Shown here one piece after another: positions 47,006-59,644 of a stretch of DNA of 64,000 nucleotides (the stretch's first letter is position 1; every line of letters starts with the position of its first letter). The stretch is from Moniliophthora roreri (Eukaryota > Basidiomycota > Agaricomycetes > Agaricales > Marasmiaceae): positions 186,001 to 250,000 of the forward strand of contig LATX02000242.1 of NCBI GenBank assembly GCA_001466705.2. The letters run 5' to 3'. The notes beneath the pieces are model-generated. The model ran no database searches and was not told the origin of the DNA. It saw nothing but the letters and a program-made list of their open reading frames with translations. Position numbers and translations under genes: made by a program.

Positions 47006-48151
47006 TTTCGTCACGTGTGCGTAGTAGTTCAATTTTCTTCAGAAACCATGGAGATTTTCCGTACAGCCGGTCGATGTCATGAAGAGTCACCAAGTTCACT
47101 CCTGTCAGCTATCCTGTTCCAGACGACGGTTGTGGCACTATAAAACGATTTGGCCACGCATCTGCGCAGAACATTCAAGAACAGTTTTCATGCGATTGTT
47201 TTCGCTATGCTACCCACTTAATCATTCCAACTCATCATCTGACTCAGTCATAATCGCCTGCAATCTCGTGCATTTTTGCTGTGAGAGGTGTATTCGGTTG
47301 CCATGCAAGTGCGTAGGGCAAAAAGCTGTCAACGCAGGATAATGTTAATCGTCGATGCCAAGGGGCGGCTTGTGCGGTGGATGGTCGGGGAGTCTACGGA
47401 CCCGACGAGGTGGCTCGCGGCGACGGCAACATGATTTGAACGTTATATGACTCTATTATTAACTAGACAAACATGTGAGTTCAAACCTGCTGTTCAAGGC
47501 TTCCGAAGGAGACGGCGCTTACACTCTTTCCGCGTCGATCAGATGTCTTCAATATAGGAACTTCGACTTTGATGGACAATCATAATATATGACTTAAGCA
47601 TCTTAACTTGGGTGGTAGGAGTGGAACCTTTGAAAAAGAGCCGCCTCGATTATAAGACCTCTCAAATAACGAAATTCTGACCTGGTTCGGATAATAGGCA
47701 TCTGACTAGCTCTCACTTATGTCATTTTAGCCTTAGGCAGATGTTCTGTCGTACATGCTGAGGCTTCTAAACAAGACGGGCAAGTACTGCTGTGCTACTT
47801 GACATTCGGGATGGAAGAATAGGATAAAATTGCAGGTACATTGAGGACGCGGGGCATCTCGGGCTAGCGATCCTGTCGGTTTGCGTCAGCGTGTTGGGGC
47901 AAGACGTACATTTGAAGACTCTTGGTCATAGGTTGCATATTTGAGACTTCGGGAAATTTGAGCCCCGGAGGTGCTTGTCAACAGCGGTATATGGTAATTA
48001 TATTGTCCCTCTTCGAGCCAGCTCTTGAAACTGACCTCACCTTTCAACATGCGATGCTCTAAATCGGTTGCAGCGATTATACCGGTAACTTGAAGTGCGA
48101 AAACCGAAATGTCAAAAACATAAAAGAACTTTCCTCGAGTCTGCGATCTGA
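47006..48151. other. Intergenic, no gene seen
   Basis: About 1.1 kb between DUS3 and the C2H2 gene. No frame, repeat or RNA gene could be supported. Confidence 0.5.
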
Positions 48152-49384
48152 ATGAACATCATGCCTATGTCCATTCCCCTACAGTTGCTAGCTCACTTCC
48201 AGCTGGTACTTGTAGTTCCGCCAGCCACCAACCCCGGAACAGAAGTGTCCTTCACATTGAAACCACTACCGTTCGAACACGCCCCTGATGGTGATCATTC
48301 GGATTCTTTGCCTAGCCTTCACTTCAAGTCCAACGAGACAGAAGAAGGCGTAGTCATAGAACTAACCAGTAGCGGATCGTCTAATGTCCCAATCTCATAC
48401 TCTCCTGGTAAGTGACACACAAAAAAAATTCAAGAACCAGCCTCACCAGTGTCTTTTGCAGAGCCGTACTTTCCACATGCCGACTGGAGCTTGCATCAGG
48501 CATCGGACAGTAAGTCACTTGAACCAACTCCGCATAAACACGGCTCACACTCCGTAGCTTCGGCGTGTCATATAGGTGAATGGAGTGGTGGCCTAGGACC
48601 TACGAGCGAAGCAGGTAAGAGGATTTCTTATGTTCACCTCTCGAAGCACACCAATAAAAATAAAGCAGGTCAGGCAGCGCTACCGCTACTAGACGATGAG
48701 AATGTAATCCAGGGCTATGACCTGACGGGCACCCGGCACATTGAAAACATGGACTTCGCTCTCGATGCTTTATCGACAAGCATCGAGTGGTCCGGACCAT
48801 TTTTGACTCCACCCCATACACCTTGGAGTAGCTCGTCGGCTACACTCTCCACAGATGATCAGCCCGAGGATCAAGCATCGACAAGGGAGACTACAGCTGA
48901 CTCTGAGCCACTGGCCCATGGCCAGCCGAGGGCCAGCACACCATGGAGTAGCTTATCAGCCGCACTTTCCACAACCAATCAAATCGAAGGCAAATCATCG
49001 ACATCCGAAGCAATAACTCCTGACTCCGATGTTCAAGAAAAATGTGTATTTCAACCTATTGAGCGCACAGCTCGTCATCGACCACGTCTATACCCCTGCA
49101 GAGTCCCGGGTTGCGATCGCTCATTCACCAGCAATTACTGCCGCGAAACGCATATGCTGAGCCATCGTCCCAAGCGCAAGCACCGTTATCCATGCACCAT
49201 ATGCAAGGCAGTATTTTCTAGGAGTCACGACCGGTACAGGCACGAGGTGTCCCAGCATGGGAAGCGCACCGAATGGGAATGTGAGCGTTGCGTACAGTGC
49301 TTCTCATCGGAGAACTCGCTTCTTCGACACAATTGTTCTCAGGCCGTACAATTGCAATGGAAGTCTCCGAGGATTGGGGAGTGA
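48152..49384 (+). CDS. C2H2 zinc-finger protein, probable transcription factor
   Basis: Two exons, 48152-48407 and 48462-49384, joined across a 54-nt intron; 392 residues. The first 270 residues are Ser/Thr/Pro-rich, with a local duplication (TPWSSSSATLST and TPWSSLSAALST). Near the C-terminus is a basic stretch followed by three fingers: YPCRVPGCDRSF with CX4CX12HX3H, YPCTICKAVF with CX2CX12HX4H, and WECERC with CX2CX12H followed by Cys rather than a second His. The first two are standard DNA-binding fingers; the third is a C2HC variant or degenerate. The start could also be the ATG at 48164. Targets unknown. Confidence 0.85.
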
Positions 49385-49680
49385 TTGATTCGTTGATGGG
49401 TGTAGTCGATGTCATATCTGTACAGTACCAAATGAATAATAATCTCCTGAAGTTGATACATTTAGAGTTGTGTGGCTGGAAACAAGGCGACGAGTTTAGG
49501 CTGCATAGCGATAAATTCATCTGCCGTGGCGTTGGCATGAATAATTCGTCAAAGTATAGATTCACATCGAACGTGAAAATTTGTCGTAATTACGTGTACG
49601 ACACATTTCTTTTCAGGTATTACATGCCTGACTTACCCCAGGTCCATCATTGTCCAAATTATCCATTTGACATCGAAGTA
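49385..49680. other. 3' flank of the C2H2 gene
   Basis: About 300 bp without a supported gene; probably carries the 3' UTR. The plus frame through 49288-49698 mostly shadows the finger region. Confidence 0.5.
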
Positions 49681-49883
49681 CAGTTGACTCTCTCATAGTC
49701 CATACCATTCGGTAAACGTCATAATGTATGGGGTACAGGAAGGTATAGACTTTCAGAGAGGATTTTGCAGCCGAAGTTAAGGTTTGTGGATGCCCCAACT
49801 TGAAATGTATGGAGTATGGAAGGGTTATGGAGTATGGAAGAGTATGGAGTATGGGAGAGTATGAGTTACGAGAGAGTCGACTG
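49681..49883. mobile_element. TA-flanked MITE, copy 1
   Basis: 203 bp with inverted ends, CAGTTGACTCTCTCATAG on the left and CGAGAGAGTCGACTG on the right, flanked on both sides by TA. This is the hallmark of Tc1/mariner-type insertion. The right half has four near-repeats of TATGGAGTATGG. It shares its whole length, in inverse orientation, with 63234-63405. No coding capacity. Confidence 0.8.
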
Positions 49884-52029
49884 TATGTATGGCTATCCGA
49901 GTAACCGAGCACATCCAGGGGCGTCCACAGTCAAGACGGTCAATGCGTTTAGTTACCTGGTCGACAGGTCCCTTTCTTTGTTCACGTGACAATGGAAACG
50001 AAGCAGACACTGACAAGCACCTGCACCGGTTTCTCGATAGGGCCGGAACATTTCCAACTCCTCCGACGTGTCCATCCCTTCCATCTAGCCTCTCTAAATA
50101 AGATCACGTGTCTACAAAATCTATGGAGCGGGAGCGAGCGAGACACACATTGACCTGAGTGTTAGCGCTCATCCTGTGCCACTGCAAGAGGCGTCAGCGC
50201 CTTCCGTAAGTACAAGAGGTGCAGCCCCACCTCGCAAGCTCGCACCTCCTAGGACGAAGTACGGGTTCCCCTATGTCCCGTTCTCTGGTATACTCGCTTC
50301 TTCGCATGAGCCCCACCGTTAACGGTTTTTTTCCACAATACCGATATCTCGTTGCGCTCGTTCCCACTGGAAGTTAACCTTTACGGCGTCAGCCGGTTCT
50401 GGCTAATCACTCTATAACTTTATACTTTCCCGAGACATGATAAAGGCAAGAATGGATGCTGGATTCCGATCTTCCACAGTTCGCGGTGTATTACGGTTGG
50501 TCGTTCTATCCCCTTGGCGGAAGAGTAGAGGCGATGATTGATTTTGAAGTTCCAGCATTAACTCTCGAAGGTCACCTGGTTTGTTCGACTCCTTTTGCGG
50601 GAACCGACGTCGACTAAGCTCCCAGTGCTCGTCATCTTTGAGATTTGCGATGGTTTAGAAATCGGACAGTCTCCCTTAGTGTGATGTTGATTACGGATGT
50701 GAGGCACCGGTGCATTCATGATGCCATTTGTCGGAAGATTGATGGACCAATGATAACGACGTGCAAGGGCCCCGGGCTGACATGATCAAACTAACGAAAC
50801 ACGGGAACTCGCAAGCTTGCAGAACGTGCTCTTGCGCCGCAATCCCGGGCGCCGCGAGCATAAATGAGACCAATAATGAGGCGCCCAACCCAAGTATTAC
50901 CACTTGAGATTCAGCCGATTCTGGTAGATATGCTGCTCTTCCAGAACCATGGATAAGTAGTCCCAGAGAAGCGTTGGATGGTAAATAACCTGCGAAATAG
51001 GTCGAATGTATGGAGGCACATCATCGGTATTGAACTTAGTTTTTTTTGGTCCATCCACGCAAGGAGCTGTATATCAGGATCACTGTCAGACCACAGGGGG
51101 ATTGAACGACGGATTGAGGCTGCTTACCACCTAGGAACCAACCTGCTCTCAGCCACCATCACTTTAGACAACTGCGCTCCGGTCAAGTCGAAGCGAACTC
51201 AGCTCGGGCGCAGAGCGGTGAACGCAAGGAATCAGCTCGCTTCATTCGCTACCTCCTTCCATCTAGTCTCGAGTATCCAGACCGACGATACACACTGATG
51301 ATCGCAAGCGATGTGTGTGTGTGTGTGTCTTCCATCCCACTTGGGAAAATTTCGCCTATACATTCGCTGGAAGCTGGAACCGGCTCGAGGAAGAATAAGC
51401 TCGGGGGAATATATGAATATCGGGATGGCTCAGGATGGCTCATGTATACGGAATGCCGCGGGTATGGAACGTGGCATTCCTGATATGAGGTTTCGGTTTT
51501 CTGCAGTGTTCAAGGCCTGTGTTCAGCAATGCAGTGCTGGAAGAATGCTTACACTACAGACCAAAATGGTTTCTTGTTAAGAACTTGCATCCAGCAAATC
51601 GGGATGTACTCGAGATTAGATATGCTGTTCCTCTCGCGAGCTGGAATAAGTGTGAAGTGGTAGATGTTGAAAACGTTGAAACGTTGATGTCCAGGTATGT
51701 AACCTCGTGTGACTCGGGCATTTCCCATGCGCACCCACGTCATTCTCAACTTTCAATTCTCAACTTTCACCCTCCTGTTCCTGCTTTCATACCTCTTGTT
51801 ATCATCTCAGATCACCTCGCAAATCATCCAAACTACCGAATATTCTCTAGAAATTGATTTTTCCTTATAGCAAGATCTGGATCCGGCCGCCATAGCTCGT
51901 CCATACTATCTCCCTGGATCACCGATATACTGACAGGGCGAAGGGATCGTCAACAAGTCCCATTTTCTATAATTGATCCTAAACAAAAGCATACAAATCA
52001 ATATCAACCACACCAGCAACAAGAGAGAA
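49884..52029. other. Gene-poor region with a TG microsatellite
   Basis: Holds a (TG)8 run at 51312-51327. Several frames of 70-110 codons occur on both strands, but none shows a domain, signal or matching splice sites. The CGCGAGCTGGAATAA word at 51,636 recurs at 55,791. Confidence 0.5.
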
Positions 52030-53538
52030 GGGGATGGACGAAGAACAGAGGCCCAAAGTGTCTGCTATGCTTCTCATCGGGACGCAAATGGAAACATCGT
52101 CGCTGCATCTACCTAAGGCGGACCTTGTTACCTTGCTCTCAATCCCTCTACTGGCATCATTGATGTTTGCTTGCCCTGCCCAAGACCATCCCGTCTGCAT
52201 GGCTCACAACAGTACGCAGTCCACGTTTTCGAAGACTGGTGATGTTGAGATTGGCCACCTCACACTTGAGAAGGTCTTCCAGTAGAGGTGCGTGTTCCTC
52301 ACCACTTCTGCTTTTACCTTCTGGATATCATTATGAAATTCAACGGCCGTATGAAGAACGCGTTACAAACGGAGGCCCCGGTTTCGTCGACATGAAATAT
52401 GAACGTCCCACCAATCTGGCGTTCAAGACGGATAGTGGGGATGCATGTACGTTCTCTATCTTAGTCCATGTCATGGCCAGACTAATCATCTACATAAGGA
52501 AAGGCAACCACGATCCTAACAGGCATATCTTGTGCACTTCACGAGATACCTGTCACTATTTCACACAGGTGTCATCCACTATGCGAAGCACACTGCAAAT
52601 AAGACTATGCCTCATCTTTCTGAAACCGAAGGCGGTGTAATGCTTATCCGAGTTACTTTTGCTCTGATTGAACAAGGTACTGGGTGCTAACGAGAGAAAG
52701 CTGCACGGTCAGACACGACAACGATGCTGTGCGAATTCGGCTAATGTATATCATGGAATGTTCTGATGCCCGGTCTGCAAGGAGAAAAACGACGGATGTG
52801 CGTATCCTCCAATTCTATATATCCACCAAACACTAATTGTTCTTGACTCTGGTAGTAACCGCCGATACCCATCGTCGGCACCGATGGCTGCTTTTTACCA
52901 ATATCACTGCAGATCTTGCGGCTCGCGAGGGTATCAATGGAGCAATGATCGACCGGGGCGCTCATGAGCCATGGATATTTTATGTTAGTTGGGGAGTATA
53001 AAGAGGGGACGTGAGTGCCAGGGAGTATTTGGGCATTTGGATGCCAGGATTAAGAGAGTTAGTAGTGGGTCTCATGCTAGTCCCTTCACGCAGTACACAA
53101 AAGATGCCCTACCTCATTTCGGCACCAACATGTCAGGGTTAAATGCTTCACAGCGGTGACTATGTGAAGCGTTTAGTTTCTGTATCGGTAGGTTGTATCA
53201 GTTCAGAAGGCTGATAACCCGTTGCACAGGTATCTACCTATTGAATTGTTCCAGGCCCTACTCCGCACCAAATTGGGGGTGTCGGAATTGGTTAAGTGAG
53301 GAATCACGTCTCTTTCTCCTTTGATGCTCCGTTTGCGTTTTCGTCTTCGACGGTGTCTGTCTTGTGGAATATTTCACAGCTGACTTTCACGTTACCCCGA
53401 CTTACTCAACGTCGTATCAATCCGGACCACGCAGAAACACTCCTTGCATCATCTGATTCACGAGATAATGGTCCTGCACCTGAGAATTGGAATCTCGTGC
53501 CGAACGGCAATGCGCATGATGTGGAGACGCGAGGGTAA
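52030..53538 (+). pseudogene. DUS3 pseudogene
   Basis: Collinear with DUS3 exons 2-9: GACGAAGAACAGAGGCCCAAA near 52,036 matches the exon 2 start. 52,200-52,285 matches the [10 protein letters not shown] region and the GAGAAGGTCTTC block. 52,345-52,450 matches exon 3, 52,520-52,560 matches exon 4, 52,858-52,985 matches exon 6 (CCGCCGATACCCATC), and 53,432-53,538 matches exon 9 (PAPENWN). Frames are shifted and stopped repeatedly, the exon 1 zinc fingers are absent, and intron remnants remain, so it arose by DNA duplication. Confidence 0.85.
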
Positions 53539-53849
53539 CCAGCTACTCAACAGTACTCACAATGGCACGTTGGAAAGGGTATACAATAGATAGTGATTTA
53601 CGTGGAATACGTGTAACACGGAGGCCCGCCTAGAGTATTCATATAGTCTCTGACAACCAGGTCATGGTCAGACAGATTCCCGGTAGGAATCTTATCATCC
53701 AGGGTAGCCGGAGTAATTTGATTAAAGCCACTGAACCTATTGTAAGCATTCGCGTTACTGGAGTTCGCTGCTTGTCACTAGAGACCGAATGAATCAACCT
53801 GTCTGCAATGAACCGCCATTATCTTGGCCCACAATCTATCAATGTTAAC

Positions 53850-54720
53850 CTACATGAACCAAAAGACAGGGTCGTTTGCAGTAGCTATACTGGCCATCTC
53901 ACCACTAATAGTAAGGTGCACTGAAAACATTATGTCCAATATGGTACTTCGACAATGAATCTGACCTTCCAGACCAATCCCAGATTTATAGTAGTCGGTC
54001 TTGTTAATGAGCCCATTCCAGGCTTCTGTGGTAAACTGATGTGCAAATTTAATCAGACGTTTCCTCGCTTCCATATACATCAGAATCTTTTCTACCCAAG
54101 TCTTGGCATCGGGAACACTGGTGAAATCGCTCCACGTTGGTCACGTCGAATCAATAATGGTGGTGTTGGCACAGGGTCCGTTTCCCGTGAGGACATCGTT
54201 TCCACCAAAAGGCGAAGTCGGTAAAGTGTTGTTGTCGGCATCAGTTGACCGGTCTCAGTAAGCGAGCGATCCGTTTAACCCACACTTGGAGCTTCAAATG
54301 TTTGGAGGGTGAACCGGTTGAATGGAAGGAATCTTGACTGCGGGTGGTCATTTAGCGAAGTAGCAAGAGTAAGGGCGTTTTAAGGATACCATGAATTTCC
54401 CAAAAAAGGAGAGTAAGCGCCGCACTGAAGTCATCGGCGCGGCTGACTACATCAAAAGTTTCGCAGGCTTGTCCCTCGAGCATAGGCTGACATTGTGGCA
54501 CGCCTTCTTCTCGTCGTCGGGAGCTTACGCCTGTGAATTTGTCTTCGAATAATGAGAATGAGGTGTAAATTGCATACATTACGCACCATTCCTTTTGAAC
54601 TGTGGGGTTATCGCGCGGCGTACACTCCCGAGTAACTCGGTTCCTCCTGGCGAGAGGCCTATTTTGCCTATAGGGGACATGACCGGCAATAGCGAAGGGG
54701 ATAAATATAAAAGCAGACAC
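53850..54720 (-). pseudogene. Tyrosinase pseudogene
   Basis: From 54720 a signal-peptide-like start and NPTVQKEW followed by a GTGCGT donor parallel exon 1 of the active tyrosinase (NPAVRKEW, same donor). The next piece, near 54,540-54,470, has LPDDEKKACHN and DKPAK, then TAG. The copper-A histidine block is missing. The 3' part (54,190-53,850) has FGGNDVLTGNGPC-like sequence, TTEAW, NKTDYY and, after an intron, HLTISGEMASIATANDPVFW of the copper-B site. It is on the opposite strand to the active gene 2 kb away. Confidence 0.8.
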
Positions 54721-56303
54721 ACGAGAAATGAGCGCATCTTTTCATCGTGAGAAAGACCCATTTCAGCACTTAAACGAGTGTCTGAGCATCTTCTGCTGGT
54801 ACTTGAGCCACAGGCCCAGGGCTTGCAAACACCCGAGTCGGGCCTTAGGCTCTCCTCGAGCCCTACAAAAAAGGAAACCCGGTCCGGCTTGAGCTCAACT
54901 GGGGCTGGCTCAGGTCGGCCCACGGCTCCGAGCTCGAGCTTGTGCGACACTAATTAGGCAAAGTCTGAGCCTATTGAGGACCGATCCCGTTTCAAGGTCA
55001 ACCGCTGTTCCCGCAATCCGCGATATTCGTGGATCCAATAGTCGGATGCACGAATGTGCACAATAAGCCCAAGTACTACTTATGGGACTTTGGAACACCT
55101 GAGTTTGGGACTCTTGCGGACTTCGATTATATGAAGTATTAGACTGGGGATGCCGTCGGCCCTATGTACATTTTCGTTCAGAGTACCAGTCCTGGATGTA
55201 TGGGGAGCCGACGGTCCTGTAAGAGATACAAGTATTAACTTCAATGCCTGACGACTCACTAGACTTCTGCATGACACCAAAACAGCCTTGGCACTGCCAG
55301 TGATTTCAGCGCAGTTTGTCTTTCGCTAGCTGCCGTGCCCCTAGATAATGTATGCAGTCTTGAAGGTTGCACTGGTGCTTGACTGATCATGAGAAGTCAA
55401 AAAAAAAAACCAGTTGAAGCTGCTGAGCCCACCTGCAAGAACTGAGTGACACCCTACCAGTACCTATGGCCCTAGACTGTGCTAGAGATCCGATATGCGC
55501 ATCACCGACACACCGCAGCCACCATCGAAACCTAAGAACACCTGCGACGGTGTCATTCACAGGTTTGGCCGCTAGACTAGAGCTGAAAGCTCGCTTTGTG
55601 CAGCATGATTTTGGTGATCTTGCATATATCGGGGGAGCATTGTTCTGAACAAACCCACACGGATTACGAGTGAGATGCTTCAGAAGGGAGAAAGCCGGAC
55701 CGACTTCTGACTCGGAGCTGTACGGACTCTTCTTGGTGTATTCTATATGCAACAAGCTGAGCGTACTCATGAATAAATATGAAGTTCTTCCCGCGAGCTG
55801 GAATAAATGATCCTCACACGGAATGGTGGAATGTTGGTGGATGTAGATGTTGATGTTGAGAACCAGATTAGCGCTCAAATGCATGTAGGCTTCGCACCAA
55901 ACGCAGCAATATTTTCCCATCAGTCAAAATCCTGTTCCTTCTGCATCCGTTTTCGTACAGCTCAGGGCGTGCAGACGCTAGATGCTCTCTGAGCGTTCAC
56001 TCGGCCTCAAAAGGCTCCCATGGCAGCCTCCCGGATTGCCTGATGATGGCTCCAAGCAGCCCAAAATCTGGGCTGCTTGCCCTGTTTTATGCCGAAACGG
56101 GTTCCGGCCCAAACTTCGCCTGTCTGGCAACCTTGTGGCAGCCCATGGTCGATCGTTTCAGGCTAATCGTTGTGGAACGTGGAACGATTACAGGCGTTGT
56201 CATGTCGTTCAAGTGACGAATCAAGTCGCATCATGGATTTGGGCACATAAATATGAAATTGCCTTCTACATTCTTTTCATATCCGCTCTTTGGCCTTCAT
56301 AGA
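54721..56303. other. Gene-poor region upstream of tyrosinase
   Basis: No supported gene; the 177-codon minus frame 55387-55920 has no recognisable feature. A perfect short hairpin (AAGCAGCCCA...TGGGCTGCTT) lies at about 56,053-56,077. CATAAATATG at 56,247-56,256, about 50 bp before the tyrosinase ATG, may serve as a TATA-like element. Confidence 0.5.
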
Positions 56304-57618
56304 ATGAGGCCTCTTTTTTTACTAGGATGCCTCTTTCTCTCTGTCTCCGCGGATCAACCTCGTTCACCGATAGGAAACAAGCCCAGGTCAATCTGGCAGT
56401 TGAAACCAATCCCTCCCCGGGAGAGTAGGCTGGATGAAGAGGTCGGTGCATTCGCTCGTGGTTTGGATATTTTGGAGCCGAGGCAGACTAGTACATGTCA
56501 GAATCCTGCTGTAAGAAAAGAATGGTGCGTATAACCCACTATTCAATTCTGCTCATTGGATAGGATACTAACTGCACACAGGCGAGAACTCACACCAGGC
56601 GAACGAAACGATTATCTCACCGCTGTCAAGTGCCTCTATACCTCGCCCACCAAAGGCATCTACCCTGACAAACCCTTTGTCAAAACCCGGATGGATGACA
56701 TTGCATGGACTCATTCCATCGTTCAAGAACAGGTACATCTCGTGTGGACATTCCTTCCTTTTCACCGATGGTTCATCCAATTCTACGAAGACGTTTTGCG
56801 CAATGAATGCAATTACACTGGATACTCGTCTTACTGGGACTGGACTATCGACGCCGACGCAAATAATGTACCGAATGCACCAGTTTGGTCCCCAGATGCC
56901 TTTGGTGGAAATGGCCGGTTTACGAGGAACGATACAAAGGGATTCCAGTATTGTGTTCCTGATGGACGGTTCGCGTATCCAGATGTGACGTTAACGCTTG
57001 GAGGTACATGGCCGGATTATGAGGACGACCAGAATGTGAATGTACCCCATTGTTTGAGTCGAACGTTCAATGATGGATCTGGGAAGAAGGATGAGCAGGG
57101 AAACTATATTGTGGGCGACATGCTTGCGAAGGATTTTGTTCGTCTTTTCGCTCGAGTTCCGAGGATACAGCACTGACTGTCTTCTCAAGTACTCTTCAGA
57201 AGCTATGAACATCACTTATTCCAAAAAGACATACTATGTCTTTGAAGAAACGTTGGAATATGGTGCACATGCGGGCAGTGCGTAGGATCAACCCTCTTCT
57301 TCATTGTCTTGCTAACTCGGCGCTTGATATTCAGTCCATCTCTCTGTCTCGGGTGACATGCGGTTGGCCGTCGCACCTCATGACGGGATCTTCTTCGCCC
57401 ATCACAACAACATCGACCGTGCTTGGGCCAAGTGGCAGTCGATGAGTCCGGGCCGTTTGGTCGAGTATTCTGGGTGGAAGGATCGTAAGGAGACCATCCC
57501 AGTCAGCTTGGATGATCAGCTACCTGTTGGAAATCTCTTGAATGGGGGCGAGCCGCCGGTGGTCAGGGATTATATGAATACGAAAGGCGGAAAGTTGTGC
57601 TACGAGTATTCGACGTAG
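56304..57618 (+). CDS. Tyrosinase (short secreted-type, binuclear copper)
   Basis: Four exons: 56304-56524, 56582-57137, 57190-57277 and 57335-57618; 382 residues. A signal peptide (MRPLFLLGCLFLSVSA) precedes a propeptide-like segment. Copper site A: His in IAWTHS, VHLVW and FLPFHRWF. Copper site B: His in the HLSVSGDM region and in FFAHHNNIDRAW. All expected histidines are present, but the usual DP before the HH motif is DG. Tyrosinases hydroxylate monophenols and oxidise diphenols to quinones, for melanin or wall cross-linking. The third intron pair (GTTCGT donor, CTCAAG acceptor, 52 nt) was chosen by phase and length. The start at 56253 would remove the clean signal peptide. Confidence 0.88.
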
Positions 57619-57915
57619 GCAGGTAATTGGACTACTTATATGCTAAGACACTTGTTTCTCGTGATTTATTGCTTGGGACGCTTGATGTAGCTACTAGCAG
57701 CTTTTGGGCTGTTGTGCCTAGTACTTACTATCTTCACTCGCCTGTATACCTCAACTTGTATTGAAATGTGCCGCGCTTCACTGCAGATGGGAACACAATA
57801 CCGGATTTGTGCAGCAAGCCTTTCTGACGCTCACCGCGGCCCAGCCAAGTTCCAGCAGGGCACCTTTCTAGTCCCAGCTCCTCCTACAAAACTCAGGCTA
57901 CCATCGTTATAAACG
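57619..57915. other. Short intergenic
   Basis: About 300 bp between two plus-strand genes. No gene or repeat seen. Confidence 0.5.
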
Positions 57916-58449
57916 ATGACAGAGATACGAAGACGTAATCCAGTAGCCTCTTCTTCCAACGCGGACCCCGAACACGAAAGAGAGGAACATAAGGATGAAC
58001 AAGAGCAAGAGGAGCAGGAAGAGCAGACCTATATTCGCGACCACACTCCACCACCTTCGTCATCGCCGACAAAACGTCTCCTGCTTTTCCTCGCTGTTGG
58101 TACGCTGGTATGGCTGGCATTTTTCTCAAAACATTCCCCATTCGTGAAGAAGCAGCCCGAGATTATATACGCTAAAAGGTCAGCTCAAAACTCTTCCTTT
58201 TTCCTTGAGCTTTTTGGCTAATATGTGGTGATATTTAGGTATTCGAAAGAGTTCAAATACCGACCGGCAGCAAGCCCTATAATCACCGAAACCCTCGAAG
58301 ATGGTCGTATAAGAATTCGTGGTGCAGAACCAACAAAACTTACATCCCCAGAGCCTACACCGCAGGCACCAAAGGCGAAAGGGAAAACGAAGAAAGGGAA
58401 AAAGGGCACGAAGAGAAAGAAGGGGAAGAAAGCGCCAGTTGGGAAGTGA
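57916..58449 (+). CDS. Small single-pass membrane protein with Lys-rich tail
   Basis: Two exons, 57916-58178 and 58239-58449; 157 residues. The N-terminal half is acidic (repeated E and Q). One transmembrane segment follows (RLLLFLAVGTLVWLAFF, about residues 54-70), then a conserved-looking stretch (EFKYRPAASPIITETL, DGRIRIRG). The C-terminus is very basic (KGKTKKGKKGTKRKKGKK). There is no cleavable signal, so a type II or tail-facing ER or mitochondrial membrane protein is possible. I believe similar proteins occur in other mushrooms; function unknown. Confidence 0.75.
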
Positions 58450-59644
58450 TGCCACGGTTTTTTTATTGGGTATGTCTGGCTCTACTTTACGACCTGGCAC
58501 TTTGGCTCATGGTACTCTGCAGCTGGAAGGAATCATATCTAGAATAATTTTACACTTCTTTTGGGCATCGGGCAATCGTTTCGTGTCACATACAGTCTTC
58601 CATAATCGTTAATCCATCTATTTCATCGCCAACGAAGCACTTGCGTGTCTATCAACCACACGAAGCTATGTACCATACTTGACAGCATATAAGTCTGAAA
58701 ACGGCTCTATCTTCGCTCTTGAAGCTACAACTGGCTCGTTATATCACCGCCGGTCGTCTCAGGCATGTCAGTACGTGGTACGTGACACACCGCGCTTCCT
58801 TTTAACTATTCGTCTAAAACTTGGCACAGGGCCCATATACTTAGAGGCGATCACGGAGAAAGCATGGTTGGCCTTTGGGTCTACCTAGAAAGGTCGAAGC
58901 GCTCGCTCAATATCGTAAGGCGAGACGAGGCTCCCCTCATTTAAGACTTGGGAAACATGCTATACGGCAAGGACTTCTGCTTCGCCCACTTGGCGTTGCC
59001 CTCACCCTCAAGTGGTTAAGTACTAAACGACCTTTTCATCGGCCAGCGAGATACCAAGACTCATGGTTAGCTTCCCAATGAGTTCAGTCTTACTGACATA
59101 TACCTTTCCCTACAGGTTCTGAAGTCTCTGGGAGAGGTCTCCTTGTTGCATTGTTGGTGACTCGGATGACACGTTGCTACGTGTAACGATGAGCGCTGAT
59201 ACGCATCTGCACAATGCACTTCCTCTCATTGGTATCACATCGGAGATGTCAATTGGCGGTGCCATCGGCACGAACTTTGCTGCTGGGGGTCTGGTACTGC
59301 CGCCTCCCCATCATGTCTGGACCCCGGAGTATGGCGAGTACGAGGATGAATCCCTCTTGGAGATTTTGCCAGTGCACACTGCAAGTTCATGAAATATGTG
59401 GACGGGAATCTGCTAGTGGCCAGGAACATATGATATAAATCTGTCCTCGATGTGGCCGAGATTGCGTATCGTCGGACATTACTGGTGCGCATTCCGTCAA
59501 GGTATCTGCACGAAAGCGTTGTATTATTGATACAAATTGCAGTCTATACTACAGAATCGTCGTAAATCGTCGTCACTGGGAAGAAAATCTGGTCAACACC
59601 CTCATGTCGCACTCCATAGTGATACTTGACTTACCAGACGTCAT
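58450..59644. other. Intergenic, possible gene remnant
   Basis: A plus-strand frame around 59174-59392 reads GGAIGTNFAAGGLVLPPPHH and then stops. It is composed like coding sequence but has no identifiable family or neighbours. Nothing else supported. Confidence 0.4.

Noticed and set aside
51312..51327. (TG)8 microsatellite as a functional element
   Set aside because: Ordinary short simple repeat with no partner structure.
55387..55920. Minus-strand 177-codon frame
   Set aside because: No domain, no splice partner and a composition like random translation. Length alone is not enough in a 64-kb window.
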